DNA of 64,000 bases from an uncultured Draconibacterium sp. (GCF_913060805.1 NZ_CAJXTC010000023.1:1-64000); one strand, 5' to 3'. Shown: positions 26,160 to 35,080, counted from the first letter of the stretch. The notes: generated by a model not told the origin, from the letters alone. Translations and numbers: made by a program.

Positions 26160-26738
26160 TTAAAACTGTACTTCAGGAGCTTGTTCTGCACCTTGTTGAG
26201 CTTCGAAATATGTTTTCTTTTCGAAACCAAACCAACCGGCATAAATTACCCGCGGAAATTTTCGGATATAGGCATTGTACGATTGTGTGGTCTGATTGAA
26301 TTTACGTCGTTCCACAGCAATTCGGTTTTCAGTACCTTCAAGCTGCGCCTGCAATTCCATAAAATTCTGGTTGGCTTTTAAATCGGGATAACGTTCAACA
26401 ACCACCATCAATTTACTTAACGCTGAAGAAAGTCCTTCCTGGGCCTGGTTAAATTGCTGAATAGTCTGAGGATTCAGGTTTGCAGGATCGATATTTACCG
26501 AAGTAGCTTTCGAGCGCGCTTCAATAACGCCGGTTAGCGTTTCCTGCTCGTGCTCGGCATAACCTTTTACGGTATTCACCAGATTTGGAATCAAATCAGC
26601 ACGACGCTGATAAACGTTTTCAACTTGTGCCCATGATGCAGTTACCTGCTCATCCATTTCCACCATTTTGTTGTAACCACAACTCGAAAATAAAACTACA
26701 CTTACTAATGCTATTAATACAATTCTTAATCTTTTCAT
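26160..26738 (-). CDS. lemA: LemA family lipoprotein
   Basis: The 192-residue protein has a lipoprotein signal ending at Cys20 (FSSC) followed by the LemA helical domain: YNKMVEMDEQVTASWAQVEN, QRRADLIPNLVNTVKGYAEH, LMVVVERYPDLKANQNFMEL and NRIAVERRKFNQTTQSYNAY, all hallmark segments. LemA proteins are membrane-attached four-helix bundles of unclear function. It is the first gene of a three-gene minus-strand unit with two TPM genes, an arrangement widely conserved in this phylum. Confidence 0.92.
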   Translation of the reverse strand: MKRLRIVLIALVSVVLFSSCGYNKMVEMDEQVTASWAQVENVYQRRADLIPNLVNTVKGYAEHEQETLTGVIEARSKATSVNIDPANLNPQTIQQFNQAQEGLSSALSKLMVVVERYPDLKANQNFMELQAQLEGTENRIAVERRKFNQTTQSYNAYIRKFPRVIYAGWFGFEKKTYFEAQQGAEQAPEVQF

Positions 26739-27067
26739 CTTCTATTTATTTAACTATTTCTTGTTTCGTTTTCTTCAATAACACCGTCCTTTAGGGCGGT
26801 GATTTCAAATATCGTAACACTAACCGTTTTTTGAGAAATTTTGTAAGATATTAGTTTACAAAATTTCTCAAAAACCTTCGATATCTCACTTTCTAAGTCG
26901 CCGCCCTAAAGGACGGCGTTATTTATATTTTTTGTGCACTATATACAAAACTTTACTTCTATTCTTACAAATATTTTTAAAAGGTGTGAAATATCAGAAG
27001 TAAATTCGGGGAAAGGCGATAATTTGCCGCTGTATTTCGAAATATTTAAGATTAAAGCAGAGGAACC
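26739..27067. other. Divergent intergenic region between lemA and hutU
   Basis: The 329 bp contain the BIME-like palindromic element at 26777-26923. The remaining 144 bp before hutU include GATAATTTGCC near 27018, which resembles a -7 element, so the hutU promoter probably lies there. No histidine-utilisation operator was identified. Confidence 0.6.
26777..26923. mobile_element. BIME/MITE-like palindromic element, 147 bp
   Basis: A 26-bp left end (26777-26802) is the inverted repeat of the right end (26898-26923) with 24 of 26 matches; each end itself folds around CCGTCC-TTTA-GGGCGG. The centre holds a perfect 19-bp stem (26828-26846 with 26856-26874) around a nine-base loop, and ATATCG/CGATAT lies between. 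No open reading frame is present. The ends resemble REP sequences mobilised by IS200-related RAYT transposases, but no transposase gene is in the window. Confidence 0.75.
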
Positions 27068-29074
27068 ATGAATTTAGCAGCATTCAAAACAGCCCTATTA
27101 CAAGGTATTCCGGAAGAACTTCCATTGCCGAAACCATACGAAACCAACATTAACCACGCCCCCAAAAGAAAGGACATATTATCGGCGAAAGAAAAAAAAC
27201 TGGCTTTAAAAAATGCCTTACGCTATTTCCCTGCTAAATTTCATGAAGTACTCGCTCCTGAATTTTTAAACGAACTGGAAACTTTTGGGCGTATTTATAT
27301 GTACCGTTTCCGTCCGGATTACAAAATGTATGCGCGCCCTATTGATGAATACCCTGCAAAATCGAAACAGGCAGCATCTATTATGCTGATGATACAGAAC
27401 AACCTGGATTACGCTGTGGCACAACACCCGCACGAACTGATCACATACGGCGGAAATGGCGCGGTTTTTCAAAACTGGGCACAATACCTGCTTACTATGA
27501 AATACCTGGCCGAAATGACCGACGAACAAACGCTCGTGATGTATTCCGGGCACCCGATGGGCTTATTCCCTTCGCATAAAAATGCACCGCGCGTGGTAGT
27601 TACCAACGGTATGGTAATTCCGAATTATTCGGGCCGCGACGATTACGAACGCATGAACGCATTGGGCGTTTCGCAATACGGACAAATGACTGCCGGATCG
27701 TACATGTACATTGGCCCACAGGGAATTGTACACGGCACTACAATTACAGTTATGAATGCTGCCCGCCTGCACTCGCCCGGCGATTTTGGAGGAAAGATAT
27801 TTGTTACAAGTGGCCTCGGTGGAATGTCGGGAGCTCAACCAAAAGCAACGGTAATTGCCGGAATGGTTTGTATTGTTGCCGAAGTAAATCCTAAAGCCGT
27901 GGAAGTTCGCCACAATCAGGGTTGGGTGGATGAAGTTTATACTGACCTCGATGAATTGATGACCCGCGCATTAAAAGCCCGCGAAAACAAAGAAGCTGTT
28001 TCGCTGGCCTATCAGGGTAACATTGTTGATTTGTGGGAAAAACTGGCTGAGGAAAATATTCCGGTTGAACTTGGATCAGATCAAACATCATTGCACAATC
28101 CGTTTGCGGGAGGTTACTACCCGGCCGGATTGAGTTTTGAGGAGTCGAATAAAATGATGGCCGAAAATCCGGAACAGTTTAAGGAAGACGTATATAAAAC
28201 ATTACGCCGACATGTAGCGGCAGTAAATAAAATGACTCAAAACGGCATGTATTTCTGGGATTATGGAAATGCCTTTTTGCTGGAAGCGAGCAGAGCCGGT
28301 GCCGACATAACCAAAGCTGACGGTGAATTTAAATATCCTTCGTACGTTCAGGATATTATGGGACCGTTGTTTTTCGATTATGGTTTTGGTCCTTTCCGTT
28401 GGGTGTGTACCTCGGGAAAAGCCGAAGATTTGGAAACTACTGATAAAATTGCTGCCGATGTATTGTCTGAAATAGCCGCTTCTGCTCCGGAAGAAATTAC
28501 CGGTCAGATGGAAGACAATATCCACTGGATAAAAGAAGCCGGAAAAAACAAACTGGTGGTAGGTTCACAGGCGCGTATTTTATATGCCGACTGCACCGGT
28601 CGCACAAAAATTGCCAAAGCATTTAACGACGCCATTGCCGACGGAAGAATCTCGGCTCCTATTGTTTTAGGCCGCGATCATCACGACGTTTCAGGAACTG
28701 ACTCGCCTTACCGCGAGACTTCAAATATTTACGATGGCTCATCGTTTACAGCCGATATGGCCGTGCAGAATTTTGTCGGCGACGGTTTCCGTGGCGCCAC
28801 CTGGATTTCCTTGCATAACGGTGGCGGCGTTGGTTGGGGCGAAGTAATTAACGGTGGTTTTGGAATGACCATCGACGGATCGCCCGAAGCCGAAGAACGC
28901 CTGAAAATGATGTTGCACTGGGATGTAAACAACGGTATTTCGCGCCGAAGCTGGGCACGCAACAAACCGGCACGTTTTGCCATCGAGCAGGCTATGAAAG
29001 AAAATCCGGAGCTTAAAGTTACGTTGCCAAATGAGGCGGATGACAATTTCCTGGAAACATTATTTAAACCATAA
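27068..29074 (+). CDS. hutU: Urocanate hydratase
   Basis: The 668-residue protein converts urocanate to imidazolone propionate, step two of histidine breakdown, using tightly bound NAD as electrophile. Family motifs are clear: MYSGHPMGLFPSH, NYSGRDDYERMNALGVSQYG, GSYMYIGPQGIVHGT, SGLGGMSGAQPKATVIAG and LGRDHHDVSGTDSPYRET. The length matches the long form found in Bacteroidota rather than the 555-residue proteobacterial form. No hutH, hutI or ftcD is in the window, so the rest of the pathway must lie elsewhere. The symporter gene starts 166 bp downstream on the same strand. Confidence 0.95.
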   Translation: MNLAAFKTALLQGIPEELPLPKPYETNINHAPKRKDILSAKEKKLALKNALRYFPAKFHEVLAPEFLNELETFGRIYMYRFRPDYKMYARPIDEYPAKSKQAASIMLMIQNNLDYAVAQHPHELITYGGNGAVFQNWAQYLLTMKYLAEMTDEQTLVMYSGHPMGLFPSHKNAPRVVVTNGMVIPNYSGRDDYERMNALGVSQYGQMTAGSYMYIGPQGIVHGTTITVMNAARLHSPGDFGGKIFVTSGLGGMSGAQPKATVIAGMVCIVAEVNPKAVEVRHNQGWVDEVYTDLDELMTRALKARENKEAVSLAYQGNIVDLWEKLAEENIPVELGSDQTSLHNPFAGGYYPAGLSFEESNKMMAENPEQFKEDVYKTLRRHVAAVNKMTQNGMYFWDYGNAFLLEASRAGADITKADGEFKYPSYVQDIMGPLFFDYGFGPFRWVCTSGKAEDLETTDKIAADVLSEIAASAPEEITGQMEDNIHWIKEAGKNKLVVGSQARILYADCTGRTKIAKAFNDAIADGRISAPIVLGRDHHDVSGTDSPYRETSNIYDGSSFTADMAVQNFVGDGFRGATWISLHNGGGVGWGEVINGGFGMTIDGSPEAEERLKMMLHWDVNNGISRRSWARNKPARFAIEQAMKENPELKVTLPNEADDNFLETLFKP

Positions 29075-29239
29075 AAAGGCTGTATGAAGCCTGGCCATAA
29101 AAAATGAGAGCACGTCCTTTTTCGTAATGTCATTATTATGCATAATCTGTCTAAATTTGATCTTTATGACTTTCTAGAGGGTAATTGGTAAGATATTTTT
29201 CAGACATTTATCGACCAAAAATTCTAAAAGTCAATCAAC

Positions 29240-30643
29240 ATGAGCGACAAAACCACCGTTTTACTGGTTTGTTTTGCCTATTTTTCCATCATCATTATTG
29301 CAGGTATCATCATGATGTCGCGCAATAAAAAGGCCTCCGATTTTCTGGTGGCCGGACGCAAACTGAGCCTTCCATTAACCATCGGAACACTTACAGCTGT
29401 ACAAATTGGAGCGGGCATAATTCTTGGCGGTTCTGAAACCGGAAACCAAATGGGCATATGGCCGGGCATGTGGTACGCGCTTGGTTGTGGTGGCGGTTTG
29501 ATTGTAGCCGGTTTACTGGTTGCTGCCAAACTCAAAAAGAAAGACAGTTTTGTTCCGCTCGATTTTTACGAAGCCCGTTACGGCAAAAACAAATGGGTGC
29601 GTATTTGGGCGTGGATGAGCAATGTGCCAAGTTTACTGGGTATTTTTATTGCACAACTTCTGGCCTGCGGAAGCCTCCTCTCGGGATTTGGAATTCCGTT
29701 TTACCAGGGAGTAATTATTTGCGCTGCCATCATTTTAATTTATAGTACACTTAGTGGAATGTGGGGAGTTGTTCTCACCGATGCAATTCAGTCGTCAGTA
29801 ATTCTAATCGGAATTCCGGTAGTTGCCATTGCGTCACTTTTGCTCCTTAATAAACAGGGCATCAGTATGGCCGAAGTTTACCATCAACCGTTTATTCCAA
29901 AAGGCACTTTCACCAAATTCATTTACCTGGTGGTTCCGTTCCTGATTGCCATTTCGGTTTCTTACGATGCTTACCTGCGTTTTCAATCGGCAAAAGATGC
30001 AAAAACCGCCAGAAATGGTGCAGTCATTGCCGGAGTTCTCGTCATTTTTATCGGCATATTGAGTTCAACAGTTGGCGTGGCCAGTCATCTTCTTTTTCCG
30101 GAAATTAAAGAAGGAGTTTTTTCGCACATGGTAATTACATCGTTACCTCCTGTTTTAGCCGGAATAACCATTGCCGCAGTTTTGGGAGCTGCCATGTCGA
30201 GTGGTGCAGGATTATTGATGGCACTGGGAGCAACCTTTTCGCGAGATTTACTGAACTGTTTCTTTTATCGCGAATATCAACTTGACGAGATGCCACATTC
30301 GAAACTGATCTCAAGATTGGCAGTAGGTTTGTCTGTTATTGCAGGCGTTTTATTGTCATTTAAAGTAAGTAACATACTCGACGCAATTATAATTTTCAAC
30401 TATCCTTACATGGGTAGTCTGCTCATTCCCCTGCTGGCGGGCGTTCTGTGGAAAGGAGCCACAAAAAGAGGTGCCGTTGCCGCAATTTTTACCGGCGGAA
30501 TTATCGGAGTTGGCGCATTTCTTTCGGGAGTCTATCCCCCATTCAGTAAAATTATCAGTTCCGAACTGGGGCTATTTATCGCCTATTCGGTTTCGCTGGG
30601 CGTATTGATTATTGTTAGTAAACTTGAAACAAAAAAATTATGA
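29240..30643 (+). CDS. Sodium:solute symporter (SSS family)
   Basis: The 467-residue protein has about 13 hydrophobic helices and typical SSS features: an N-terminal helix, DFLVAGRKLSLPLTIGTLTA, GSETGNQMGIWPGMWYALGC, and LGAAMSSGAGLLMALGATFSRD for the Na2-site region. It should import an organic solute with sodium. The stop overlaps the start of the flavoprotein gene by four bases (ATGA), so the substrate is probably used by that enzyme. Substrate identity is unknown; a carboxylate or an imidazole acid (given hutU upstream) are guesses. Confidence 0.88.
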   Translation: MSDKTTVLLVCFAYFSIIIIAGIIMMSRNKKASDFLVAGRKLSLPLTIGTLTAVQIGAGIILGGSETGNQMGIWPGMWYALGCGGGLIVAGLLVAAKLKKKDSFVPLDFYEARYGKNKWVRIWAWMSNVPSLLGIFIAQLLACGSLLSGFGIPFYQGVIICAAIILIYSTLSGMWGVVLTDAIQSSVILIGIPVVAIASLLLLNKQGISMAEVYHQPFIPKGTFTKFIYLVVPFLIAISVSYDAYLRFQSAKDAKTARNGAVIAGVLVIFIGILSSTVGVASHLLFPEIKEGVFSHMVITSLPPVLAGITIAAVLGAAMSSGAGLLMALGATFSRDLLNCFFYREYQLDEMPHSKLISRLAVGLSVIAGVLLSFKVSNILDAIIIFNYPYMGSLLIPLLAGVLWKGATKRGAVAAIFTGGIIGVGAFLSGVYPPFSKIISSELGLFIAYSVSLGVLIIVSKLETKKL

Positions 30644-32586
30644 ACGAAAATAGCTGGCCTTACCCGTTGGAATACGATAAGGAAGAAACCATCTCTTGCG
30701 AGGTTTTGGTTTTGGGAGGAGGAATTGCCGGATGCATGGCGGCCATAGCTGCAGCCCGCGACGGCAAAGAAGTGGTTTTGGTTGAAAAAGGAGCCACCAA
30801 AATGAGTGGTGCCGGAGGTTCAGGCTGCGACCATTGGGAATCGGCTGCTACCAATCCATGTTCGAAAGTTACGCCCGAAGAACTGACCCAGTCCATGATG
30901 GATGACAACGACGGTTACAACAACGGCATTTCGCATTATATCGAATGCCGCGAAGGCTGGGATTGCATGCTCGACATTGAAAAGATGGGCGGTAAAATAC
31001 GCGACACCGGCGATGAATTTAAAGGTGCTGAATTTCGCGACGACGACTCGAAACTGATGTTTGCCTACGACTACGAAAACCGATTTACGCTGCGTATCTG
31101 GGGAAGCACTTTCAAACCGGCCATGTACAAAGAATTGAAACGTTTAGGTGTAAAAATATACGATCGCATAATGGTCACTTCCTTGCTGACCGCAAAAAAC
31201 GGCGACGAGATTCAGTGCATCGGTGCTACCGGGATGCACACCCGCACCGGGAAATTTTTCGTTTTTAAAAGCAAGTCGAGCATTATGTGCATGTCGCGAC
31301 CTGCAAGGATTTGGCTGTTTTCTGCAGAACTTCCCGGCCTGGCAGAATTCCGTCCAACACAGTGTATTGGCGACGGTCATGCCATGGGTTGGCGCGCCGG
31401 AGCCGAATTTACCATGATGGAAAAATCGGTGGGTGCCGAATTCTCCGCTGCCGGAAGAAGTTATCCGCCTTACGGAGCCGGCAACAACCACAACACCTGG
31501 TATGCGGCATCGATGATCGATGCTACTGGAAAAGAAATTCCTTATGCCGACCGCGACGGGAATATTCTGAAGACTGTTTCGGAACGATTTAAACCCGCTA
31601 AAGGACAAAAATATTTTATGAAGGGCGGCAACATCGACGATGCCAACTACGAAATCGACGGCCCGGAAACCTTGTCGCTGGATAAATTTGAACATGGAAC
31701 TTATAAAATACCTCTCTATGCTGATCTTTCCACTTTGCCAGAAGCTGAGCGAAAAGTGATCTGGGGAATGATGATCGGTGAAGAAGGGAAAACCAAAGTA
31801 CCGATTTACCAGAATTACACCCGCGCCGGTTTTGATCCGGAAAAACATGTGTTGCAATGTTATGGCACCGGCTGGCGATCGGGGCAGTTTCTGCCACAGG
31901 AAAGGCAACTCTTCGGTTTGCCGGGTGGTTTTATGAACGACTGGCAATTACAATCGAACATCAAAGGATTGTTTGTGGCCGGCGACGCATTGTACGCATC
32001 AAATTGCTACGGACACGCCGCTGCAACCGGATACTACGCCGGTCGTCATGCAGCAAAATATGCAGCCGATGCAGAAATGAAGGAACCGTCAATCTCACAA
32101 ATCGAAAACGAGAAAAAACGGATTTTTGCTCCGCTAAAAAATAATCCGGCAAAAAGTATTGGCTGGAAAGAGCTGAACATGGGAATTGCCAAAACCATGC
32201 AAAACTATTGTGGCGATGTAAAACACGACGAGTTGCTCGACATCGGCCTCACGGTTCTGAAAGAGTACGAAGAAGACATTCTTTCGCAAACCTTCGCCTA
32301 CAATCCGCACGAACTAACACGACTGCTTGAGGTTTTCGATATTCTTACGAATGCACAAATTATCCTTCTTGCCAGCAAGGCCCGTAAAAACAATTCCAAA
32401 TCGCTTTGTTTTACGAAAGCCGGAAGTGCTGATGAAAAGACCTCAGAGAAAAAACTGATCATTCTGAAAAATGAAGAGGGCGAGATCAAACAACGCGAAT
32501 TGCCTGTCGATTTCTTTGGAGATCTGCAGGAAAACTATGAAAAGCACAACACTGATTACCTAAAAACAAACAGCCATGTCGAATAA
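30640..32586 (+). CDS. AprA-like FAD-dependent oxidoreductase
   Basis: The 648-residue protein belongs to the fumarate reductase/adenylylsulfate reductase alpha superfamily. A Rossmann FAD motif VLGGGIAGCMAAIAAA sits near residue 25, followed by VEKGATKMSGAGGSGCDHW. The late FAD region LFVAGDALYASNCYGHAAATGYYAGRHAAK is intact. The usual ATGG-type loop near residue 215 reads IMCMSRPARIW, which is unusual. A C-terminal helical domain ends the protein. There is no signal peptide, so it is cytoplasmic or bound through a partner. It overlaps the symporter by 4 bp and the ferredoxin by 11 bp. No sulfate-reduction genes are present, so APS reductase should not be assigned; its substrate is unknown. 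Confidence 0.82.
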   Translation: MNENSWPYPLEYDKEETISCEVLVLGGGIAGCMAAIAAARDGKEVVLVEKGATKMSGAGGSGCDHWESAATNPCSKVTPEELTQSMMDDNDGYNNGISHYIECREGWDCMLDIEKMGGKIRDTGDEFKGAEFRDDDSKLMFAYDYENRFTLRIWGSTFKPAMYKELKRLGVKIYDRIMVTSLLTAKNGDEIQCIGATGMHTRTGKFFVFKSKSSIMCMSRPARIWLFSAELPGLAEFRPTQCIGDGHAMGWRAGAEFTMMEKSVGAEFSAAGRSYPPYGAGNNHNTWYAASMIDATGKEIPYADRDGNILKTVSERFKPAKGQKYFMKGGNIDDANYEIDGPETLSLDKFEHGTYKIPLYADLSTLPEAERKVIWGMMIGEEGKTKVPIYQNYTRAGFDPEKHVLQCYGTGWRSGQFLPQERQLFGLPGGFMNDWQLQSNIKGLFVAGDALYASNCYGHAAATGYYAGRHAAKYAADAEMKEPSISQIENEKKRIFAPLKNNPAKSIGWKELNMGIAKTMQNYCGDVKHDELLDIGLTVLKEYEEDILSQTFAYNPHELTRLLEVFDILTNAQIILLASKARKNNSKSLCFTKAGSADEKTSEKKLIILKNEEGEIKQRELPVDFFGDLQENYEKHNTDYLKTNSHVE

Positions 32587-32869
32587 ATTACGAGCCTTAA
32601 AAGCTGAAATGCCGGCAGCCAATCCGATCATTATCGATGACGAAAAATGTATTGCCTGCAATAAATGTGTAGAAATATGCCAGGTCGATCTGTTTGTTCC
32701 CGGCGCTGAAAAAGGAGAATCACCATTGGTTTTATACCCCGGCGAATGCTGGTATTGCGGAAACTGCGTGGTTGTTTGTCCGGTTGAAGGAGCCATTACG
32801 CTGCGACACCCGCTGATGAACCAGGCCCGCTGGGTTGCAAAAAGCGATTTATTGAAGAAGAACAAATAA
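32576..32869 (+). CDS. AprB-like 2[4Fe-4S] ferredoxin subunit
   Basis: The 97-residue protein carries two cluster motifs: Cys25-x2-Cys28-x2-Cys31-x3-Cys35 and Cys58-x2-Cys61-x2-Cys64-x3-Cys68-Pro, spaced by a loop with a basic/acidic insertion as in AprB. It should pass electrons to or from the flavoprotein, whose gene it overlaps by 11 bp. It lacks the long C-terminal tail with which true AprB wraps AprA. No membrane electron carrier gene (such as qmo) follows. Confidence 0.88.
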   Translation: MSNKLRALKAEMPAANPIIIDDEKCIACNKCVEICQVDLFVPGAEKGESPLVLYPGECWYCGNCVVVCPVEGAITLRHPLMNQARWVAKSDLLKKNK

Positions 32870-32986
32870 GCTCAGTTTCGATAATCAAAGGATCTAAAGA
32901 TTACATCGAATATTTATAACTCATTGTAATGTTTACTTTTAAGCATTTTCCTAAATTAGAGGAACATTTAATAGTAAAAGTTATAA

Positions 32987-33775
32987 ATGTCTGATCTGCC
33001 AAAACTCATACAATGTCCAAACTGTAGTTCTGCTGCAATTGATAATTACTGCAGCAATTGCGGGCAAAAAATCTATCAAAAACATTTTACGTTAAAAGGC
33101 TTTTTAGCAGTGGTTGGCAATGCGCTCAACATGGAGCGTGGATTTATTTACACGCTGGTTTGGCTATTCCGAAACCCGGGAAAAGTTGTCGACGACTACT
33201 TGCGGGGAAAAACAAAACCATATATTAATCCTCTGAATTATATCCTTGTTATTTGCGGAGCTTATGCGTTTTTAATGCTTTCATTAAACATCTACGATAC
33301 GGGAGTTGAAACGACAAGCCACTTTATTGGCACTGATCAACAGACATCCAGTCCTGAAGCAATGGAATTTCAAGAAAAATTGACGGGAATCATCAAAGGC
33401 TATATGAATCTTTTACCCGTTTTAATGCTCCCATTTGCCAGTTTAATTTCTAAATGGTGCTTCAGAAGAAAGAAGCTGTATTATGGCGAACATTTGATTT
33501 TGAATACCTACATTTTTGCACAGAGCATTCTGATTACGGTAATTTTAGCCCCTTTTATTTTTATTATTCCCGCGCTGCTTCCCAGTTTTACGTCGGTAAG
33601 TTTTTGTATTACACTCTTTTATTTCACCTACGCTTTTCACTCTTATTTTAAGCGCTCAATTTTTAGTGCCGTAGCTGGAACGCTTGCGGTTTATATCGGC
33701 GGAATTATCTCTTTCGTCCTATTGGTTTCGATAATCCTTACGATTATAGTCCTGATCACCAAATGGCCTTTGTGA
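32987..33775 (+). CDS. DUF3667 membrane protein with zinc ribbon
   Basis: The 262-residue protein begins with a four-cysteine ribbon (Cys10, Cys13, Cys22, Cys25; CPNC and CSNCG), then the conserved segment NMERGFIYTLVWLFRNPGKV and DYLRGKTKPYINPLNYIL, then five hydrophobic helices. This pattern defines DUF3667, common in Bacteroidota and of unknown function. It is separated from the ferredoxin by 117 bp and is probably independent. Confidence 0.85.
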   Translation: MSDLPKLIQCPNCSSAAIDNYCSNCGQKIYQKHFTLKGFLAVVGNALNMERGFIYTLVWLFRNPGKVVDDYLRGKTKPYINPLNYILVICGAYAFLMLSLNIYDTGVETTSHFIGTDQQTSSPEAMEFQEKLTGIIKGYMNLLPVLMLPFASLISKWCFRRKKLYYGEHLILNTYIFAQSILITVILAPFIFIIPALLPSFTSVSFCITLFYFTYAFHSYFKRSIFSAVAGTLAVYIGGIISFVLLVSIILTIIVLITKWPL

Positions 33776-33830
33776 GAGGCCTTTAAAGTTTCAAGCCAAT
33801 TCAACAGAACATTTATTCGTCAAGCGAAAA

Positions 33831-34163
33831 CTAATCAAACAACATAGAATAATACCGCTCAATCTCGTGCTCCAATTCTTCTACGCCAAAAGCACGGCTT
33901 TTACGAATGGTTTCGCGGCCATCGAAAAATACCACAACAGTGGGTGCTGTAAATACACTGTTTTGTGCAGCCACATCGGGCAACACATCCGATTTAACGT
34001 AAACCAATTGCATTTTAGGAAATTTGGCTGTCGCCATTTCATCCACCTTAGGCTTTAACACTTTACAAACCGAACATGCATCGGTAGAAAAATAGGCCAG
34101 CATTGCTGCCTGTTCTTCTTTTAGTATTAAAAATTCGTCGAGTGATTTTATTTCTTTGAACAT
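33831..34163 (-). CDS. Thioredoxin-like protein with CSVC active site
   Basis: The 110-residue protein has a compact thioredoxin fold: AYFSTDACSVCKVLKPKVDE supplies the redox motif CSVC, and VFTAPTVVVFFDGRE includes the cis-proline. The CxxC differs from the CGPC of the true thioredoxin at 43191, so its redox partner is probably different. The preferred ATG is at 34163; a TTG six bases upstream is possible. It lies 75 bp after the CoA-binding protein gene, across a small hairpin repeat. Confidence 0.85.
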   Translation of the reverse strand: MFKEIKSLDEFLILKEEQAAMLAYFSTDACSVCKVLKPKVDEMATAKFPKMQLVYVKSDVLPDVAAQNSVFTAPTVVVFFDGRETIRKSRAFGVEELEHEIERYYSMLFD

Positions 34164-34189
34164 GATCAAAATATGTATTTTACAATTAT

Positions 34190-34236
34190 CATAGTTCGAC
34201 TCCGCTCACTATGACTTCAGGCTGGGCGCAGTCGTA
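34190..34236. repeat. Hairpin-forming intergenic repeat
   Basis: GACTCCGCTCA (34198-34208) pairs with TGGGCGCAGTC at nine of eleven positions, with CATAG/CTATG inside the left part. The sequence type (TTCGACTCCGCTCA) recurs in other genomes as a dispersed repeat. It separates two minus-strand genes. Confidence 0.5.
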
Positions 34237-34238
34237 AC

Positions 34239-34601
34239 CTAGTAATTTCCGATACTTAACAATACCAAAGTACAAGCTTCTTCAGCCTGAATACCATTGG
34301 CCTCCAGTTTTTCGGCAAATTCCGGATTTTCGGTACCCGGATTAAAAATAACACGTTGTGGTTTCATGCCGATAATATCCTCATAATACTCAGGCTGATG
34401 TTGTGGCCCCACATAAAGTGTTACGGTATGAATATCGTCGTTTCCCGGGAAATCTGTTTCAATGGCAACATCGTCAACCAAACCTTTACGTTTGGCCAGT
34501 GCTACCACTTCGTGTTCATTTCGTCGAAGTGCAAGAATTGCTTTGTTGGAGTATCGGGCCGGGTTTTCGCTGGCACCAATAACAAGAGTGCGTTTGCTCA
34601 T
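34239..34601 (-). CDS. CoA-binding protein (YccU-like)
   Basis: The 120-residue protein is a single CoA_binding Rossmann domain: TLVIGASENPARYSNKAI at the N-terminus, VTLYVGPQHQPEYYEDII and RVIFNPGTENPEFAEKLEAN, ending with ACTLVLLSIGNY. It lacks the ligase domains of succinyl-CoA synthetase. Function is unknown. It overlaps the ispF stop by one base (TAATG), so the two are translationally coupled. Confidence 0.88.
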   Translation of the reverse strand: MSKRTLVIGASENPARYSNKAILALRRNEHEVVALAKRKGLVDDVAIETDFPGNDDIHTVTLYVGPQHQPEYYEDIIGMKPQRVIFNPGTENPEFAEKLEANGIQAEEACTLVLLSIGNY

Positions 34602-35080
34602 TACACGTGTTTTAAAAGTACCACCGCATTTACCGACATACCTTCTTCGCGGCCTTCGAAACCAAGCGTTTCGGTAGTTGTTGCCTTTACCGAAACACGA
34701 TCGACATCAATTTCCAAAACATCGGCCATACATTGTTCCATTGCAGGAATATGTGGTTTTAATTTTGGCTGTTGCGCCTGCACGGTTGAGTCGATATTTA
34801 CAATTTCGTAGCCTTTTTCTTTTACCAGCTCGTACGACTTTTTCAGCAAAATTTTACTGTCGATATTTTTGAATTCGGCAGCCGTATCCGGAAAATGTGT
34901 ACCAATGTCGCGCAGTTTCAGTGCGCCCAGCATGGCATCGCAAATGGCATGTATCAGCACATCGCCATCAGAATGTGCCACGGTTCCCTTACTGTGGGGA
35001 ATAAGAACACCGCCTAACCACAAGGTTTCTCCTTCGGCTAAGCGGTGTACATCATATCCTTGTCCAATTCTGAAATCCAT
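34601..35080 (-). CDS. ispF: 2-C-methyl-D-erythritol 2,4-cyclodiphosphate synthase
   Basis: The 159-residue enzyme acts in the MEP isoprenoid pathway, making MEcPP from CDP-ME2P. Zinc ligands Asp10, His12 and His44 are visible in GQGYDVHRL and DVLIHAICDAMLGA. Other family motifs are HFPDTAAEF and the C-terminal VSVKATTTETLGFEGREEG. It is a trimeric cytoplasmic enzyme. The ATG overlaps the porV stop by one base. The ispF next to porV/porU arrangement is common in this phylum. Confidence 0.96.
   Translation of the reverse strand: MDFRIGQGYDVHRLAEGETLWLGGVLIPHSKGTVAHSDGDVLIHAICDAMLGALKLRDIGTHFPDTAAEFKNIDSKILLKKSYELVKEKGYEIVNIDSTVQAQQPKLKPHIPAMEQCMADVLEIDVDRVSVKATTTETLGFEGREEGMSVNAVVLLKHV

Noticed and set aside
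31144-31947. A 267-codon open frame antisense to the AprA-like flavoprotein
   Set aside because: Its translation shows no known motif and mirrors the codon pattern of the real gene, which has FAD motifs and overlaps on both sides.
30640-32869. Dissimilatory APS reductase (AprAB)
   Set aside because: No sat, qmo, dsr or sulfate transporter genes are in the window, the ferredoxin lacks the AprB tail, and the leading gene is an organic-solute symporter.
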